A stretch of 64,000 bases of DNA from Aphanomyces cochlioides (taxonomy: Eukaryota > Oomycota > Saprolegniomycetes > Saprolegniales > Verrucalvaceae), in NCBI GenBank assembly GCA_019828595.1, contig JAHQRK010000026.1, forward strand, positions 124,001 through 188,000, read 5' to 3'. The notes under the pieces are model-generated. The model was not told the DNA's origin. It worked only from the letters and a program-made list of their open reading frames with translations, and searched no databases. The translations under genes were made by a program, and so were the position numbers. This document shows positions 1-9,418 of the stretch, in pieces. Within the stretch, counting starts at the first letter, position 1, and each line of letters starts with the position of its first letter.

Positions 1-381
1 ACAATCACAATCTTTTTTATCAAGCCCTGACATGCGCCTTGACCAGGAATTCACCACCAGAGATTGTTGGGACATCGATGATGAGATCCAAGTAGGAGGA
101 ATTCGTTGTCAATGGGATGCAGCTCGTTGAAATGACTGTGCGCATGATTTTAGGAATGGCTGGCATTTTGCTTGCTGGGACGATCGATCCATGCGAAAAG
201 TAAGCTCTGTGAGTTTTTAGTGTGGCTGAAGAAAGCAATAAGGGTAATCAAAGGTCCAGCTTTACAGCTCGCTTTTATTTCTGAAATAACAGCTATAAAA
301 TAGCGAAAAATCCGCTTAATTGTGTTTTCTTCCAATATTATTGTTGGTTTTAATTTGAATAAAAGTACGATCAAAGCTCTC

Positions 382-451
382 AATGGTGGCAATGTCCTCA
401 ACTATTAGGGACACTTTAGGGCCCCTAATAGTTGAGGGCATTGCCACCATT
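382..451. repeat. Short inverted repeat, probable foldback or MITE tip
   Basis: Two arms of about 29 nt (382-410 and 422-451) are complementary at almost every position around an 11-nt centre that reads through a GGGCCC site. The arm sequence does not recur elsewhere that I can see. It lies exactly at the outer edge of the inverted duplication carrying gene A1. Bases 1-380 upstream hold only short open frames and I recognise no gene there. Confidence 0.6.
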
Positions 452-1007
452 AATCAAAGCGACCACCGCATGGCCATTCTTGGTCTCCGAATTCCGGCGG
501 GGTCGTCCAACTTTTGAACCAACATGGCATCCTTCCACCCAACACACTAGACAACTCTCCACGAAAATCTTGACATACGATGGCCATCCAGTATGTACAC
601 ATATATTTAGGAGCGCGCTTGAAATCCAACCGAGATTTGTATTTTCCCAAGTCTCTGATGTGTCTTTGTGGTCGAGTCGTCCTCCGCTGCCATCTCGACA
701 CACGACGAAGATTCACAACATGCAGTTCAGTAGTCAACTGTACACCGACTGTCCATTGCGACAATTTTGACAACAACCACCGCTACATGATTCTTTGATG
801 GCCTATCAGTGTCGTTCGTCCTCCACAACACAACACGAATTCGCGTTGACCACACGTCAGAAGGTCTTTTGTTTTGTATTGGAATGATCTGCGTGGCCAT
901 ACCCACTGCCTGTTGTGTTCGGATGTCCCATCAGGCATCTGTTGACTTTGAACCCCACAAATCGAGAAACTCATCATTGTCGATATTTCTGTCATCGAGC
1001 TTCGTCT

Positions 1008-1370
1008 ATGCGTCTTTTGTTCTCCCTCGCGCTTGCAATGTCTGCCGTCGTGGCATTCAACGAGCTTCACCAAGACACGCCAGTCATGTTGGCCCATCAA
1101 GGTGCCCAGATGCACTCGGCTGTCGGCGACCTCCGCGTCCTCCAAGGCGGAAAACATGGCAAAGGAAAGCACGCAGCACTCGAAATGTCAAGCGAAGAAG
1201 CAGCGGCCAGACGACTAGCTGCAATCCGATGGAATATTCCAGGTATTAGCGGTCCCTCTTTGGGGAGTCGAGCTAGAAATGCTGTCAAAGGGGTGGCTGC
1301 GAAGGGCCGACAAATTTTCAGCCGACAACGATCAGGTCCACAAGGACTAAGCGCTCTTGGTGGCATTTAA
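1008..1370 (+). CDS. Small secreted protein A1 (QDTPVML family)
   Basis: A 120-residue protein of unknown function, probably exported. Residues 1-16 are a classic signal peptide (MRLLFSLALAMSAVVA). The mature N-terminus carries QDTPVML at residues 22-28 and R-V-L at 43-45, followed by a Gly/Lys-rich stretch, an SSEEAAARRL segment and a basic tail. I chose the ATG at 1008 because an upstream in-frame ATG at 915 would bury the signal peptide. A weak initiator-like TCATTGTCGATATTT lies at 974-988. It lacks the glycine zipper of relatives B, C and E. The protein is identical to A2 at 6871-7233. Known: oomycete effectors are often small secreted proteins in repeat-rich DNA. Inferred: a possible effector or surface protein. 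Confidence 0.82.
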   Translation: MRLLFSLALAMSAVVAFNELHQDTPVMLAHQGAQMHSAVGDLRVLQGGKHGKGKHAALEMSSEEAAARRLAAIRWNIPGISGPSLGSRARNAVKGVAAKGRQIFSRQRSGPQGLSALGGI

Positions 1371-1467
1371 CTTTCATAATCCAGCATGTAGTTTTCCGAA
1401 GCCAGAAATCACTCTCGCTGTTGGCATTGTGGATCTTGTAGATCAATGAGAGCATGGTGAATCCTCT

Positions 1468-2102
1468 ATGCCATACCGAAGGGAGCAGCAAACATACGTC
1501 GATCTCAACGTGATTTGCGTGGAGAAAGGAGCACCCAAACGCAGACCTGACCATGACACATCCATTCGAGACTGTCTACACACTGGAGGGCTGCAAATTG
1601 TAGCAAAGAGTCATTTTGTTCCTAACTATACCGACAAAATCTACTTTTGCCCCCATATTCGCATCAGCCACGTCACGAGTCAATGGAAAGGCATTGCACT
1701 ATGGACGCAGCCCTCAGAGGACTATCGGCACTTCTGTGAACAGTCGACAGAGGGAAGACGCTTTGAGATCTCCAAAGTAGACTGTCTGCGTTTGTTCCAT
1801 TTGGCTGAAGTTCCAAATACGTCGACAACTCGAGCCCATCCATCATGGCTAGCAAAGCTCAGTTCGCCCTAAACCTCACGCAGGCGACTCGGTGGCTATC
1901 AGCTGAGCCCTCACTACACGTTTGCTTTCCTCGAGCATCCCGGAACATGGGCGTCCCCAAACGCTCGAGATTCGCCAGGGAAGACAGACAGTATGGAACC
2001 ATTGAGGATGAGCTGGTTGAAGCGGGAACGATGGCCAGCAGCTCGCTCAAGAATCATATTGCTACTTTGTATCGTGACTACAGGAGGCTGCTGTGGACCT
2101 GA
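1468..2102 (+). pseudogene. Frameshifted copy of hypothetical 211-residue ORF
   Basis: This matches the open 211-residue frame at 6138-6773 in the opposite arm, but one T is missing in the run near 1834 (GAGCCC here, GAGCCTC in the partner). The frame breaks after about 122 residues and continues in another frame from about 1845 to 2102. I recognise no domain. It sits about 100 nt downstream of A1 on the same strand. Either the partner encodes a real protein and this copy is broken, or the frame is open by chance; the almost complete identity of the arms gives no codon-bias signal to decide. Confidence 0.4.
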
Positions 2103-2433
2103 TTAGTACTGGAGATAATTCATCTTTTGCACGCCTCAGCGCGCGTGCCTTCATCAGGCACACTGGAAAACAATACTGACGATGGTGATATCTTGCTATG
2201 CAGGAAAAATTGTCACGAATGTCAACGAGCGTCTGCATTTAGCTCCTTCTTTCGTCTGCATGGCGGAGTGGGGACTTGAAGGCCATCAGACACGACAGGA
2301 AAAGCGAAATCGGGTTTAGTTATGCACGACGCATGCTCAAAGACGAGGCCATGATATGACCCCAACCAGACCTTCTGCCGAAAATTTGATCAATTCTCGA
2401 ATTTCACACAAATTTGTACTTTCCAGTCATTAT

Positions 2434-2642
2434 GGCATATTCAAAATAGAGGTAAAACCTCCATTTCGTAAAATGGCATTTTGGGAGCCTCCAGTGAGTA
2501 TATCCCAACCAAAAATATTGGACTTGGTGCAAAACTCTTGGAGATAAACAAGTTCATATTTTGACCTCAATTATTGAATTTGGCCTAAAAATGGCATTTT
2601 GGGCCTATTTATTGTAATATTTTCGGTTGCCAGACGGGCCCT
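2434..2642 (-). mobile_element. MITE fragment related to 58797-59067
   Basis: The 2434-2642 stretch is the reverse complement of most of 58797-59067. Both carry repeated AAAATGGCATTTTGGG-like stretches, and the terminus reads TTGCCAGACGGGCCCT here. Only one terminal inverted repeat is retained. The junction coincides with the end of the A1 duplication arm, suggesting that insertion or breakage happened at this point. Confidence 0.65.
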
Positions 2643-2802
2643 AAATACTCCCGAGTAGAAATGATAGTACATACAATTTGTACAAAAAGATTTTTTGATA
2701 GGAAAGAATGCTCTTTGCCTTGAACTACAGACCTCGCTAAGAGCATCTCCATCGGTTCTGAGCGAAAAGCTATAGCTATCGATGGTATGAAGTCATACCG
2801 CC

Positions 2803-3108
2803 TTGTATATCACAAGGACCAACAAAGCAAAATATCGGTTAGCTCGAGGAATGGTACAAAATAGGCATGTCTCGCTCTCTTTCAAGATGCAGTGGTTCGA
2901 CAAGTCGCGGCGTGATAATGCAATCGATGGCGATGACTTAGAGCTTGTGAACTACATCATTCAAGACAATTTGAATACGAAGCGCAAGCACGGCGGCTCC
3001 CAACCTGGCCGAGCTGCGAATGCACACCGTAATCACGACGATGGTGCGCAACGAATTTACAATGACTACTTCGCTGACGAGCCAATCTACAATCTTCTAC
3101 ATTTGTAG
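2803..3108 (+). pseudogene. PIF/Harbinger transposase N-terminal fragment
   Basis: About 75 residues from 2888 resemble the start of oomycete and plant Harbinger nucleases: an MQWFDKSRR-type start, then KRKHGGSQPGRAAN and RIYNDYFADEPIY, the segment preceding the DDE core in that family. The catalytic domain is absent; the frame ends at 3108 and AT-rich noncoding sequence follows to 3355. A repeated GAGCTATAAATGG..ATATAGCTC block at 3126-3152 may be a leftover terminal repeat. It is a dead fragment between arm A and gene B1. Confidence 0.65.
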
Positions 3109-3837
3109 CTCATTGCGCCAACGACTGAGCTATAAATGGAAATATAGCTCAGAATATCCTGAGTTATTCAACAGCTTAATTATAGCGCACCGGTGGGACA
3201 GAGTTCGAAGTCAAAACGAAGAAAGCGAGCAATGGCTTGATGGTCTAAATGTGAAATTATAAATTTTCAAGCCAACACTGGACTTGAACTTCCGATCCCA
3301 TGAACTTGAAGTTAAAAAGGTGTAGCTTTTGCATAATACATACTAGTATAATATTTCAGTCGGGGGAGTAATCCACAGCGACTCGTAAACAATCCATCAA
3401 CTTTGGTATCGTTGGACGCACTCAATACTCGACGCCTTATAAAGTTTGGACACTTGTCGTGAGCAGATGTTTCCTATGTCTCATCGTCACTACAACTTCC
3501 CGCAGGCTGCAGAGACTTGGGTGCATGCTATGGTTGTTCACTGGATTCAACATGGGTCTCCCTCCATCGCGGTTCCTCTTGCAACCCTCGATGGCTAGCT
3601 AAAGCAAACTCTCCTTTCAGTTTAACGAGATGAGCAGTGGTAATGTCGCCGAACCAAAGACTGTCCCTCTCGTATGACGGCAGCTGTACGTACGACTGCG
3701 TAGTTGTCCTTGATACATCTGATCGCATGCAGCGGCGTTCGTGGAATGTTTCTTGCATGTTGTGAATGCAAGCAACGCCATGAATCAAGCAGTTTGCAGA
3801 CAGCTGCGTTGCGCCCTCATACTGCAATCTTTCAGAC

Positions 3838-3851
3838 TTCATTGTGCAATT
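3838..3851 (+). promoter_or_regulatory. Oomycete core promoter of gene B1
   Basis: TCATTGTGCAATTT matches the oomycete initiator plus flanking-region consensus TCATTYYNCAWTTT at all but one position. It ends 23 nt before the ATG at 3875, a normal leader length for these genes. The same 14-mer stands before genes B2 and C. Confidence 0.7.
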
Positions 3852-3874
3852 TGGTTTCAACAAGACAATCTACC

Positions 3875-4354
3875 ATGCGTGTTTTGACCACCCTCGCGCT
3901 CGCTACCACTGCTGTCGTTGCCTTCCAACAACCTGAACAAGACTCGCCAGTCATGTTGGTGCAAGGACAAGTCCCCCCAGTCAACAATCTCCGCGCTCTC
4001 AAGGGCCAGCTCGAAGAAACCAACCAAGTTAAGAACGGTAAAGTCCGTCGTCGCCTTGGATTTTGGACTGGTGCCGCGGGAGGTGTTGTTGGAGCTGCAG
4101 CTGGTAAGAAACTTGGCGAGAAGTTTCTTGGGCGTCATGGCGGCAAGATCGGCGCTGTAGTCGGAGGGGTCGGAGGCGCGGTCTTCGGCTCAAAATTGAA
4201 TTTCAGACGCAACAAGTCTAAAAGGGCTGAAAACCCGGATGCCGGTGGCGAGCAAGCTCAGCATGAGTCGTACCATTATGGCAGCAGCCAAGAAAGCGCT
4301 GGACATTATGGCCAAGAAAGCGCTGGACACTATGGAGAACAATACGGGTACTAA
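3875..4354 (+). CDS. Secreted glycine-zipper protein B1 (QDSPVML family)
   Basis: A 159-residue predicted secreted protein. Residues 1-16 form the signal peptide; QDSPVML is at 22-28; R-A-L-K at 40-43 is followed at once by an acidic GQLEE. After RRRLGFW comes a glycine-zipper region (about residues 67-112) with GxxxG/AxxxG spacing, such as GAAGGVVGAAAG and GGKIGAVVGGVGGAVFG, which could form a membrane-inserting helical hairpin. The tail is polar with repeated ESAGHYG units and ends in tyrosine. The upstream in-frame ATG at 3704 is rejected because the promoter lies between it and 3875. Identical in protein to B2, close to C. Function unknown; glycine zippers of this kind occur in membrane-active and surface proteins, so membrane association is an inference. 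Confidence 0.85.
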   Translation: MRVLTTLALATTAVVAFQQPEQDSPVMLVQGQVPPVNNLRALKGQLEETNQVKNGKVRRRLGFWTGAAGGVVGAAAGKKLGEKFLGRHGGKIGAVVGGVGGAVFGSKLNFRRNKSKRAENPDAGGEQAQHESYHYGSSQESAGHYGQESAGHYGEQYGY

Positions 4355-4739
4355 CGTTAGTCGTCGAGATCCGCATCCACCGCCGACAGCATCCGTGGAA
4401 TCCACCCATCGAGCGTGTCAACTAATTCATGTTAATCCAAATTCATTTTTCATTCTCGACTCTCTTTTCGCCTTGCAACCCCACAAGGAATGATCGCATT
4501 AAGAGTCCACGGCCGCCATCAGTGCTCAATGCGCGAGAAACATTAACTCGTACTCGTCAATCAGCCACACGAATGGGAACTTGCAGTGTCTCCTGCTGGA
4601 AGCTCTCAACTCAATGTCGATACTATCACCGCGTGCTTTCGTCTCGTCAATCGCCGCACACTCTGGCCTATTCGAGAACGCTGAGGCGGTGCTTTGTAGT
4701 AGAAATAGCCTCCTTCATTCACTCAACATCATGCCTCCC

Positions 4740-4976
4740 ACTGCTGCTCATCGATTGTGTAGTGTGGAAGGCGAACGAAGAAAGAAAAGGGAAAACTGCA
4801 TAGAAATTGACAGGACGAATCGGCGGCCTGTTTCATGTGCTTTCCGTCGGCTTCAGCTTTTGTATTTTTCCATACACCTCGACAGTTTGCTGGAACTCAT
4901 CATGGCGCTTCTCCTTGCCGTCATCGACTGCTCAAAAACTGCAAATACTCTTCTTAGCGCAACGGTAGAGTCATAA
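4740..4976 (+). repeat. Dispersed repeat, copy 1 (others near 29200-29436 and 51600-51840)
   Basis: About 235 bp starting GCTGCTCATCGATTGTGTAG recur nearly unchanged at 29200-29436(+) and inside the B2 unit (minus strand, about 51600-51840). The copy at 29.2 kb abuts a truncated pogo transposase and also shares the more distal TTCCAGGTCACGTGAC segment (5038-5053 here, 29539-29554 there). No convincing conserved protein is seen in any frame. It may be a transposon end or a 3' UTR fragment. Confidence 0.7.
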
Positions 4977-5336
4977 TCTGTCCTCTCATGTGTCAACACC
5001 ATCCACTTGCTGCAGGTTGACGAATCCAGCTCACGCTTCCAGGTCACGTGACCTAGACGTGATCTCGACGTCAATAATTCTCTCGCCAAATTTAGGTCTC
5101 GCCATTGTAACTATCGTCGGAGGTGTTTGTGCATGGTAGGTGACAAGATGGCATGATGCCTCATGTCTCGGAAAAGAGGCAAGAATGTGCTCCATGAAGG
5201 AAGCAAAGAACACAATCGACAAGAAGAGGGCAAGCCGCACACACTGGGATGGGTCATCCCCTTGATCGAGATGGCATAGTCCAACGGCTTGCGAAAGTTG
5301 CTGCAGTTCGTAGGGTGGTCATCAGGCCCGTTGGGG

Positions 5337-5489
5337 CCCCACGCCAGGCCAACCTAACTTGCTAGAATGAGCCCTGTGGTCTTCGACTCGCTAGAAATCT
5401 AACCTGGTACTCTTTAAGCAGTAACGCCGTTGTAAACAGGTCGTTCGTCTTTGCCCCACGCCAGGCCAACCTAACTTGCTAGAATGAGC
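5337..5489. repeat. 36-bp direct repeat pair with an intervening repeated spacer
   Basis: A 36-bp sequence beginning CCCCACGCCAGGCC occurs at 5337-5372 and again at 5454-5489. The spacer between them (5373-5441) is itself repeated at 26601-26672. Flanking 5566-5606 has two TAGCCAATCA decamers. No gene is visible between about 5030 and 5783. Confidence 0.75.
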
Positions 5490-6137
5490 ACCTTGCATCT
5501 CAACCATTGAATTTGGAATTGCCTGGGGAATCGAACAGACTTGGCAAATCGATTTGAGAATCCACTAGCCAATCAGATTGCGCTATTCTTTATTTTTAGC
5601 CAATCAAATAACTTTACTTTTGCGATCAATTACTTAACAGTGACGTCGTCAAAGCTCGTGACAACAATGCTTCCTTGCGCAAAACCAGCGCATCCTCAGC
5701 GTGGCTGATGGAACTACGAGCAACTCTTTAAATGTCATTGGTAAAAGATACATTTAAAGAGAAAAAATCGATTCGGCACATTGACTGGAAAGTCCAAATT
5801 TGTGTGAAATTGACAATACCCCCCAGGCAATTGAGTACTTCGAGAATTGATCAAATTTTCGGCAGAAGGTCTGGTTGGGGTCATATCATGGCCTCGTCTT
5901 TGAGCATGCGTCGTGCATAACTAAACCCGATTTCGCTTTTCCTGTCGTGTCTGATGGCCTTCAAGTCCCCACTCCGCCATGCAGACGAAAGAAGGAGCTA
6001 AATGCAGACGCTCGTTGACATTCGTGACAATTTTTCCTGCATAGCAAGATATCACCATCGTCAGTATTGTTTTCCAGTGTGCCTGATGAAGGCACGCGCG
6101 CTGAGGCGTGCAAAAGATGAATTATCTCCAGTACTAA

Positions 6138-6773
6138 TCAGGTCCACAGCAGCCTCCTGTAGTCACGATACAAAGTAGCAATATGATTCTTGAGCGAGCT
6201 GCTGGCCATCGTTCCCGCTTCAACCAGCTCATCCTCAATGGTTCCATACTGTCTGTCTTCCCTGGCGAATCTCGAGCGTTTGGGGACGCCCATGTTCCGG
6301 GATGCTCGAGGAAAGCAAACGTGTAGTGAGGGCTCAGCTGATAGCCACCGAGTCGCCTGCGTGAGGTTTAGGGCGAACTGAGCTTTGCTAGCCATGATGG
6401 ATGAGGCTCGAGTTGTCGACGTATTTGGAACTTCAGCCAAATGGAACAAACGCAGACAGTCTACTTTGGAGATCTCAAAGCGTCTTCCCTCTGTCGACTG
6501 TTCACAGAAGTGCCGATAGTCCTCTGAGGGCTGCGTCCATAGTGCAATGCCTTTCCATTGACTCGTGACGTGGCTGATGCGAATATGGGGGCAAAAGTAG
6601 ATTTTGTCGGTATAGTTAGGAACAAAATGACTCTTTGCTACAATTTGCAGCCCTCCAGTGTGTAGACAGTCTCGAATGGATGTGTCATGGTCAGGTCTGC
6701 GTTTGGGTGCTCCTTTCTCCACGCAAATCACGTTGAGATCGACGTATGTTTGCTGCTCCCTTCGGTATGGCAT
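6138..6773 (-). CDS. Hypothetical protein, 211 residues
   Basis: An open frame of 211 codons with no domain I recognise, no signal peptide and no membrane segment. Composition is ordinary with several Cys and His residues. It starts about 100 nt downstream of A2, on the same strand. No oomycete initiator is visible just upstream. The copy in the other arm (1468-2102) is broken by one missing T, so the frame is not obviously protected. It may be a degenerate or chance ORF. Read-through transcription from A2 is possible but unsupported. Confidence 0.4.
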   Translation of the reverse strand: MPYRREQQTYVDLNVICVEKGAPKRRPDHDTSIRDCLHTGGLQIVAKSHFVPNYTDKIYFCPHIRISHVTSQWKGIALWTQPSEDYRHFCEQSTEGRRFEISKVDCLRLFHLAEVPNTSTTRASSIMASKAQFALNLTQATRWLSAEPSLHVCFPRASRNMGVPKRSRFAREDRQYGTIEDELVEAGTMASSSLKNHIATLYRDYRRLLWT

Positions 6774-6870
6774 AGAGGATTCACCATGCTCTCATTGATC
6801 TACAAGATCCACAATGCCAACAGCGAGAGTGATTTCTGGCTTCGGAAAACTACATGCTGGATTATGAAAG

Positions 6871-7233
6871 TTAAATGCCACCAAGAGCGCTTAGTCCTTG
6901 TGGACCTGATCGTTGTCGGCTGAAAATTTGTCGGCCCTTCGCAGCCACCCCTTTGACAGCATTTCTAGCTCGACTCCCCAAAGAGGGACCGCTAATACCT
7001 GGAATATTCCATCGGATTGCAGCTAGTCGTCTGGCCGCTGCTTCTTCGCTTGACATTTCGAGTGCTGCGTGCTTTCCTTTGCCATGTTTTCCGCCTTGGA
7101 GGACGCGGAGGTCGCCGACAGCCGAGTGCATCTGGGCACCTTGATGGGCCAACATGACTGGCGTGTCTTGGTGAAGCTCGTTGAATGCCACGACGGCAGA
7201 CATTGCAAGCGCGAGGGAGAACAAAAGACGCAT
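6871..7233 (-). CDS. Small secreted protein A2 (QDTPVML family)
   Basis: The 120-residue product is identical to A1: a 16-residue signal peptide, QDTPVML at 22-28, R-V-L at 43-45 and a basic, Gly-rich remainder. The ATG at 7233 is chosen for the same reason as in A1. The surrounding 1.6 kb is also nearly identical to the other arm, while sequence beyond about 7440 is clearly diverged. This suggests recent homogenisation (gene conversion) or a recent duplication that ended near there. Both copies should be treated as expressed candidates because both keep an intact frame. Confidence 0.82.
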   Translation of the reverse strand: MRLLFSLALAMSAVVAFNELHQDTPVMLAHQGAQMHSAVGDLRVLQGGKHGKGKHAALEMSSEEAAARRLAAIRWNIPGISGPSLGSRARNAVKGVAAKGRQIFSRQRSGPQGLSALGGI

Positions 7234-7673
7234 AGACGAAGCTCGATGACAGAAATATCGACAATGATGAGTTTCTCGATTTGTGGGGTTCAAAGTCAAC
7301 AGATGCCTGATGGGACATCCGAACACAACAGGCAGTGGGTATGGCCACGCAGATCATTCCAATACAAAACAAAAGACCTTCTGACGTGTGGTCAACGCGA
7401 ATTCGTGTTGTGTTGTGGAGGACGAACGACACTGATAGGCCATCGAAGAATCATGTGGCGGTGGTGGTTGTCAAAATTGTCGTTTTCACCTCACAATTGA
7501 CAGCGAGTTTACTGCATGTGGTAAATCATCGTCGTGTGTCGAGATGGCAGCGGAGGACGACTCGACCACAAAGACACATCAAAGATTTGGGAAAATACAA
7601 ATCTCGCTTGAACACACACTGGCCATCCAGTATGTGTCAAGATTTTCGTGGAGAGTTGTCTAGTGTGTTGGGT

Positions 7674-8479
7674 CACCCAACACACTAGACAACTCGTAGG
7701 GATGGCAATGTGATGTGATACGGAGTCCATATGAATATGTTGCATCTATGCGATATGAATAGTGTTGTGAATTTCGTATGACCATACTTTACTTGATTTA
7801 AAAATCAAGTAAAGCATATCTTGGGTTGTTCAATCGTTGTCCTCAGTTTCTTCCTTAGGTCGTCTCGCAAACACAATCCTGTAGGCATGGCCCCTCCAAG
7901 AGATCCTATATGGCTGCATTTCAATGAAACTAGGATTGAAAAGAAGACCCTTAAAGCAAAATGCAAGTACTGCACCAATGCTTGGGTTATAGGTAGACCA
8001 AATCAATTACGCAAGCACTTTGCAAACTGTCCATGTCGACTTCTCAACAAATTGGTTGAAATAAACAAGTCTTTATAGCTTTTGTACCCCTCAGGTGTCT
8101 CGAGTTGTCCTGAGTACTCGTCGTGGATCTTTTCTGCAGGAGCAAGTGAAGGTTGCAAACGTCATCGGTTTGTGCACCTCGTGACATCGAAATTCAACGC
8201 GATAATGTTGATGATGATGGTTATGAATCGCTTTACGAAGACGGGCTCGACACTTATAACAACATCGATGGTGTCTTCGACTCCACTGTTGAGTTTCATG
8301 TCAACCATGATGACGAGTGTGTTGGTGAGCTTGCAAGATAATCAACTTGACTATTGTATGCTATAATGAATTTGGTATTAAATATTATCCAATAGAAATG
8401 ATGCGAATGATCCGTATGCCATATGGATCACCTTTTGGAGGATGTCGCATTGGATGATGACGCAAAAGTGCCATCCCTA
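7674..8479 (+). mobile_element. Non-autonomous hAT relic with palindromic filler
   Basis: Terminal repeats TAGGGATGGCA (7697) and TGCCATCCCTA (ending 8479) are hAT-like. The target GTTGGGT is present on both sides (7667-7673 and 8480-8486), consistent with a 7-8 bp hAT target duplication. Between the left target copy and the left terminal repeat lies a 22-bp filler (7674-7695) that is the exact inverse of the flank, giving a near-perfect palindrome at 7653-7695. The only coding content is a BED finger. Confidence 0.65.
7887..8078 (+). pseudogene. BED-type zinc finger fragment of a hAT transposase
   Basis: A 63-residue frame starting MAPPRDPIWLHF has the BED pattern: an aromatic DPIWLHF start, KAKCKYC (C-x2-C) and LRKHFANC (H-x3-C). 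This module is the DNA-binding N-terminus of hAT transposases. The RNase-H-like catalytic domain and the C-terminal dimerisation region are missing; short acidic frames follow to 8366. The ATG at 7887 is preferred to 7821, which adds a hydrophobic, non-family leader. Confidence 0.7.
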
Positions 8480-8500
8480 GTTGGGTGGAAGGAGTAATTG

Positions 8501-8773
8501 CCTGAGAAGAAGGGTTAGCCTATTCTTTTTTTACAAATCTATTCTAATTCTACTTTAAATGAGTTATCCGGATAATTATGTTAAGGGATTCCGCACCATG
8601 GGGTTGCGGAAATCCGCAACCCCGACCCCGCCGACCCCCGTCGAGAACATATAATCTCGTCTCTGGGGTTTCGCAGTTGACAGCGCTTCGCGCTGTGAAC
8701 AATTGCGAAACCCTTCTATGTTAAATTTAGAACAGATGTGGCAAAAAAGAATAGGCTAACCCTTCTTCTCAGG
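8501..8773. mobile_element. 273-bp MITE with 6-bp target duplication TAATTG
   Basis: Terminal inverted repeats CCTGAGAAGAAGGGTTAGCC (8501) and its complement ending at 8773 extend for about 30 bp. TAATTG flanks both ends (8495-8500 and 8774-8779). Inside are two further hairpins: GGTTGCGGAAATCCGCAACC (8613-8632) and a TTTCGCA..TGCGAAA stem around 8680. It is inserted beside the hAT relic. Confidence 0.85.
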
Positions 8774-8915
8774 TAATTGCTCTGGGTGGAAGGATGCCAT
8801 GTGGGTTCAAAAGTTGGACGGTCCCGCTGGATTTCTTAACCTTCGGAGACCAAGAATGGCCATTCTCAACAAAGCGGTGGTCGCTTTAATCGTAAATTAA
8901 TAAGATTGGAAGAAA

Positions 8916-9172
8916 TGTGACAATGGATGAATAAATATTCTGTTTTGACATTTTGTGGCTATCTTTTGACACCCTTTTTGGATCATTTTACATATCATTT
9001 TTACCCCAATATGGAAAACGAAATGATACATCTGCCTTCAGACTGGAGAACCCTGCAATGCAAAGCTTTGCCTGGTGTGGATGTTGAAAATTTGCATGCA
9101 TATAGCTTGGGTGGTGGAGATATTTTTGGGTGTGGCAAGTGTGTCTTGGGTATCCATGAATGTTATAACTAG
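8916..9172 (+). repeat. 257-bp direct repeat, copy 1 (copy 2 at 24170-24426)
   Basis: Both copies are 257 bp, begin TGTGACAATG, end ATAACTAG and differ at only a few positions near the left end. They bracket the 15-kb gypsy nest in direct orientation, as LTRs would, but the 3' end lacks a CA and no clear target duplication is visible. I therefore call them a direct repeat, possibly old LTRs. Confidence 0.75.
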
Positions 9173-9412
9173 CAACAGGGGGTACATATAGCTCCGCCCC
9201 CTTCGACCACTCTGTGCTCCCTGTATCATCTATTGATACGTTGACCTGGACCTATGGCCCTGCCAGGAATGGCCGACTTTGTGAGCTTTGAAAATGATGT
9301 GAATCCTTCAACAATTGGCATGACGTGAGTCTACAGGTGGCTTGACAGGACGTACGTACCCCTCCGTGACCTTTGTCACCCCGTCATTGCATGTGCTTTC
9401 ATGGAGTTAAAC
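9173..9412 (+). repeat. Retroelement protease-region fragment, inverted partner of 19882-20100
   Basis: This segment is the near-identical reverse complement of 19882-20100. It ends in a frame reading CHPVIACAFMELNP, which is the start of the protease C-terminal half seen on the minus strand at 19882. It then joins abruptly to the LTR beginning at 9419. It looks like part of an older gypsy copy into which the LTR element inserted. Confidence 0.7.
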
Positions 9413-9418
9413 CCACCC

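Larger units (their letters stand above)
455..2433 (+). repeat. Inverted segmental duplication, left arm (partner 5783-7669 plus 8783-8888)
   Basis: Reverse-complement comparison matches this arm to the segment starting at 5783 and running to 8888, once the hAT and MITE insertions at 7674-8773 are removed. From about 809 to 2424 the two arms are nearly identical. From 455 to about 800 they differ by many substitutions and small indels, so similarity is not uniform. The partner arm has about 35 extra nt near 5815-5850 that are missing here. The arms are separated by 3.35 kb containing gene B1. Confidence 0.9.
3355..5029 (+). repeat. Second inverted duplication, left copy (partner 46446-53459)
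   Basis: This unit carries gene B1 and matches, in reverse complement, 53459 down to 51570 and then 46481 to 46446. The partner is interrupted by an LTR retrotransposon and by a small MITE. Identity is very high through the gene and most of its 3' flank. The left boundary is the TTCAGTCGGGGGAGTAATCC stretch at about 3356 and the right boundary lies just after CTTGCTGCAGGTYGACGAA at about 5029. Confidence 0.9.
5783..7669 (-). repeat. Inverted segmental duplication, right arm
   Basis: Reverse-complement partner of 455-2433. It carries A2 and the intact 211-residue frame. Beyond 7673 the arm is interrupted by a hAT relic and a MITE and resumes at about 8783-8888. Arms this similar in inverted orientation could pair in a transcript; whether they are transcribed together is not visible from sequence. 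Confidence 0.9.

Noticed and set aside
783..1249. Overlapping ORFs on both strands of gene A1
   Set aside because: They are other-frame readings of the signal-peptide gene and are duplicated only because the DNA is duplicated.
1008..1370. Calling the family RxLR effectors
   Set aside because: The fourth position is K, E, Q or G rather than R, no WY fold is visible, and a distinct QDSPVML block precedes it. Similar layout is noted, but membership is not claimed.
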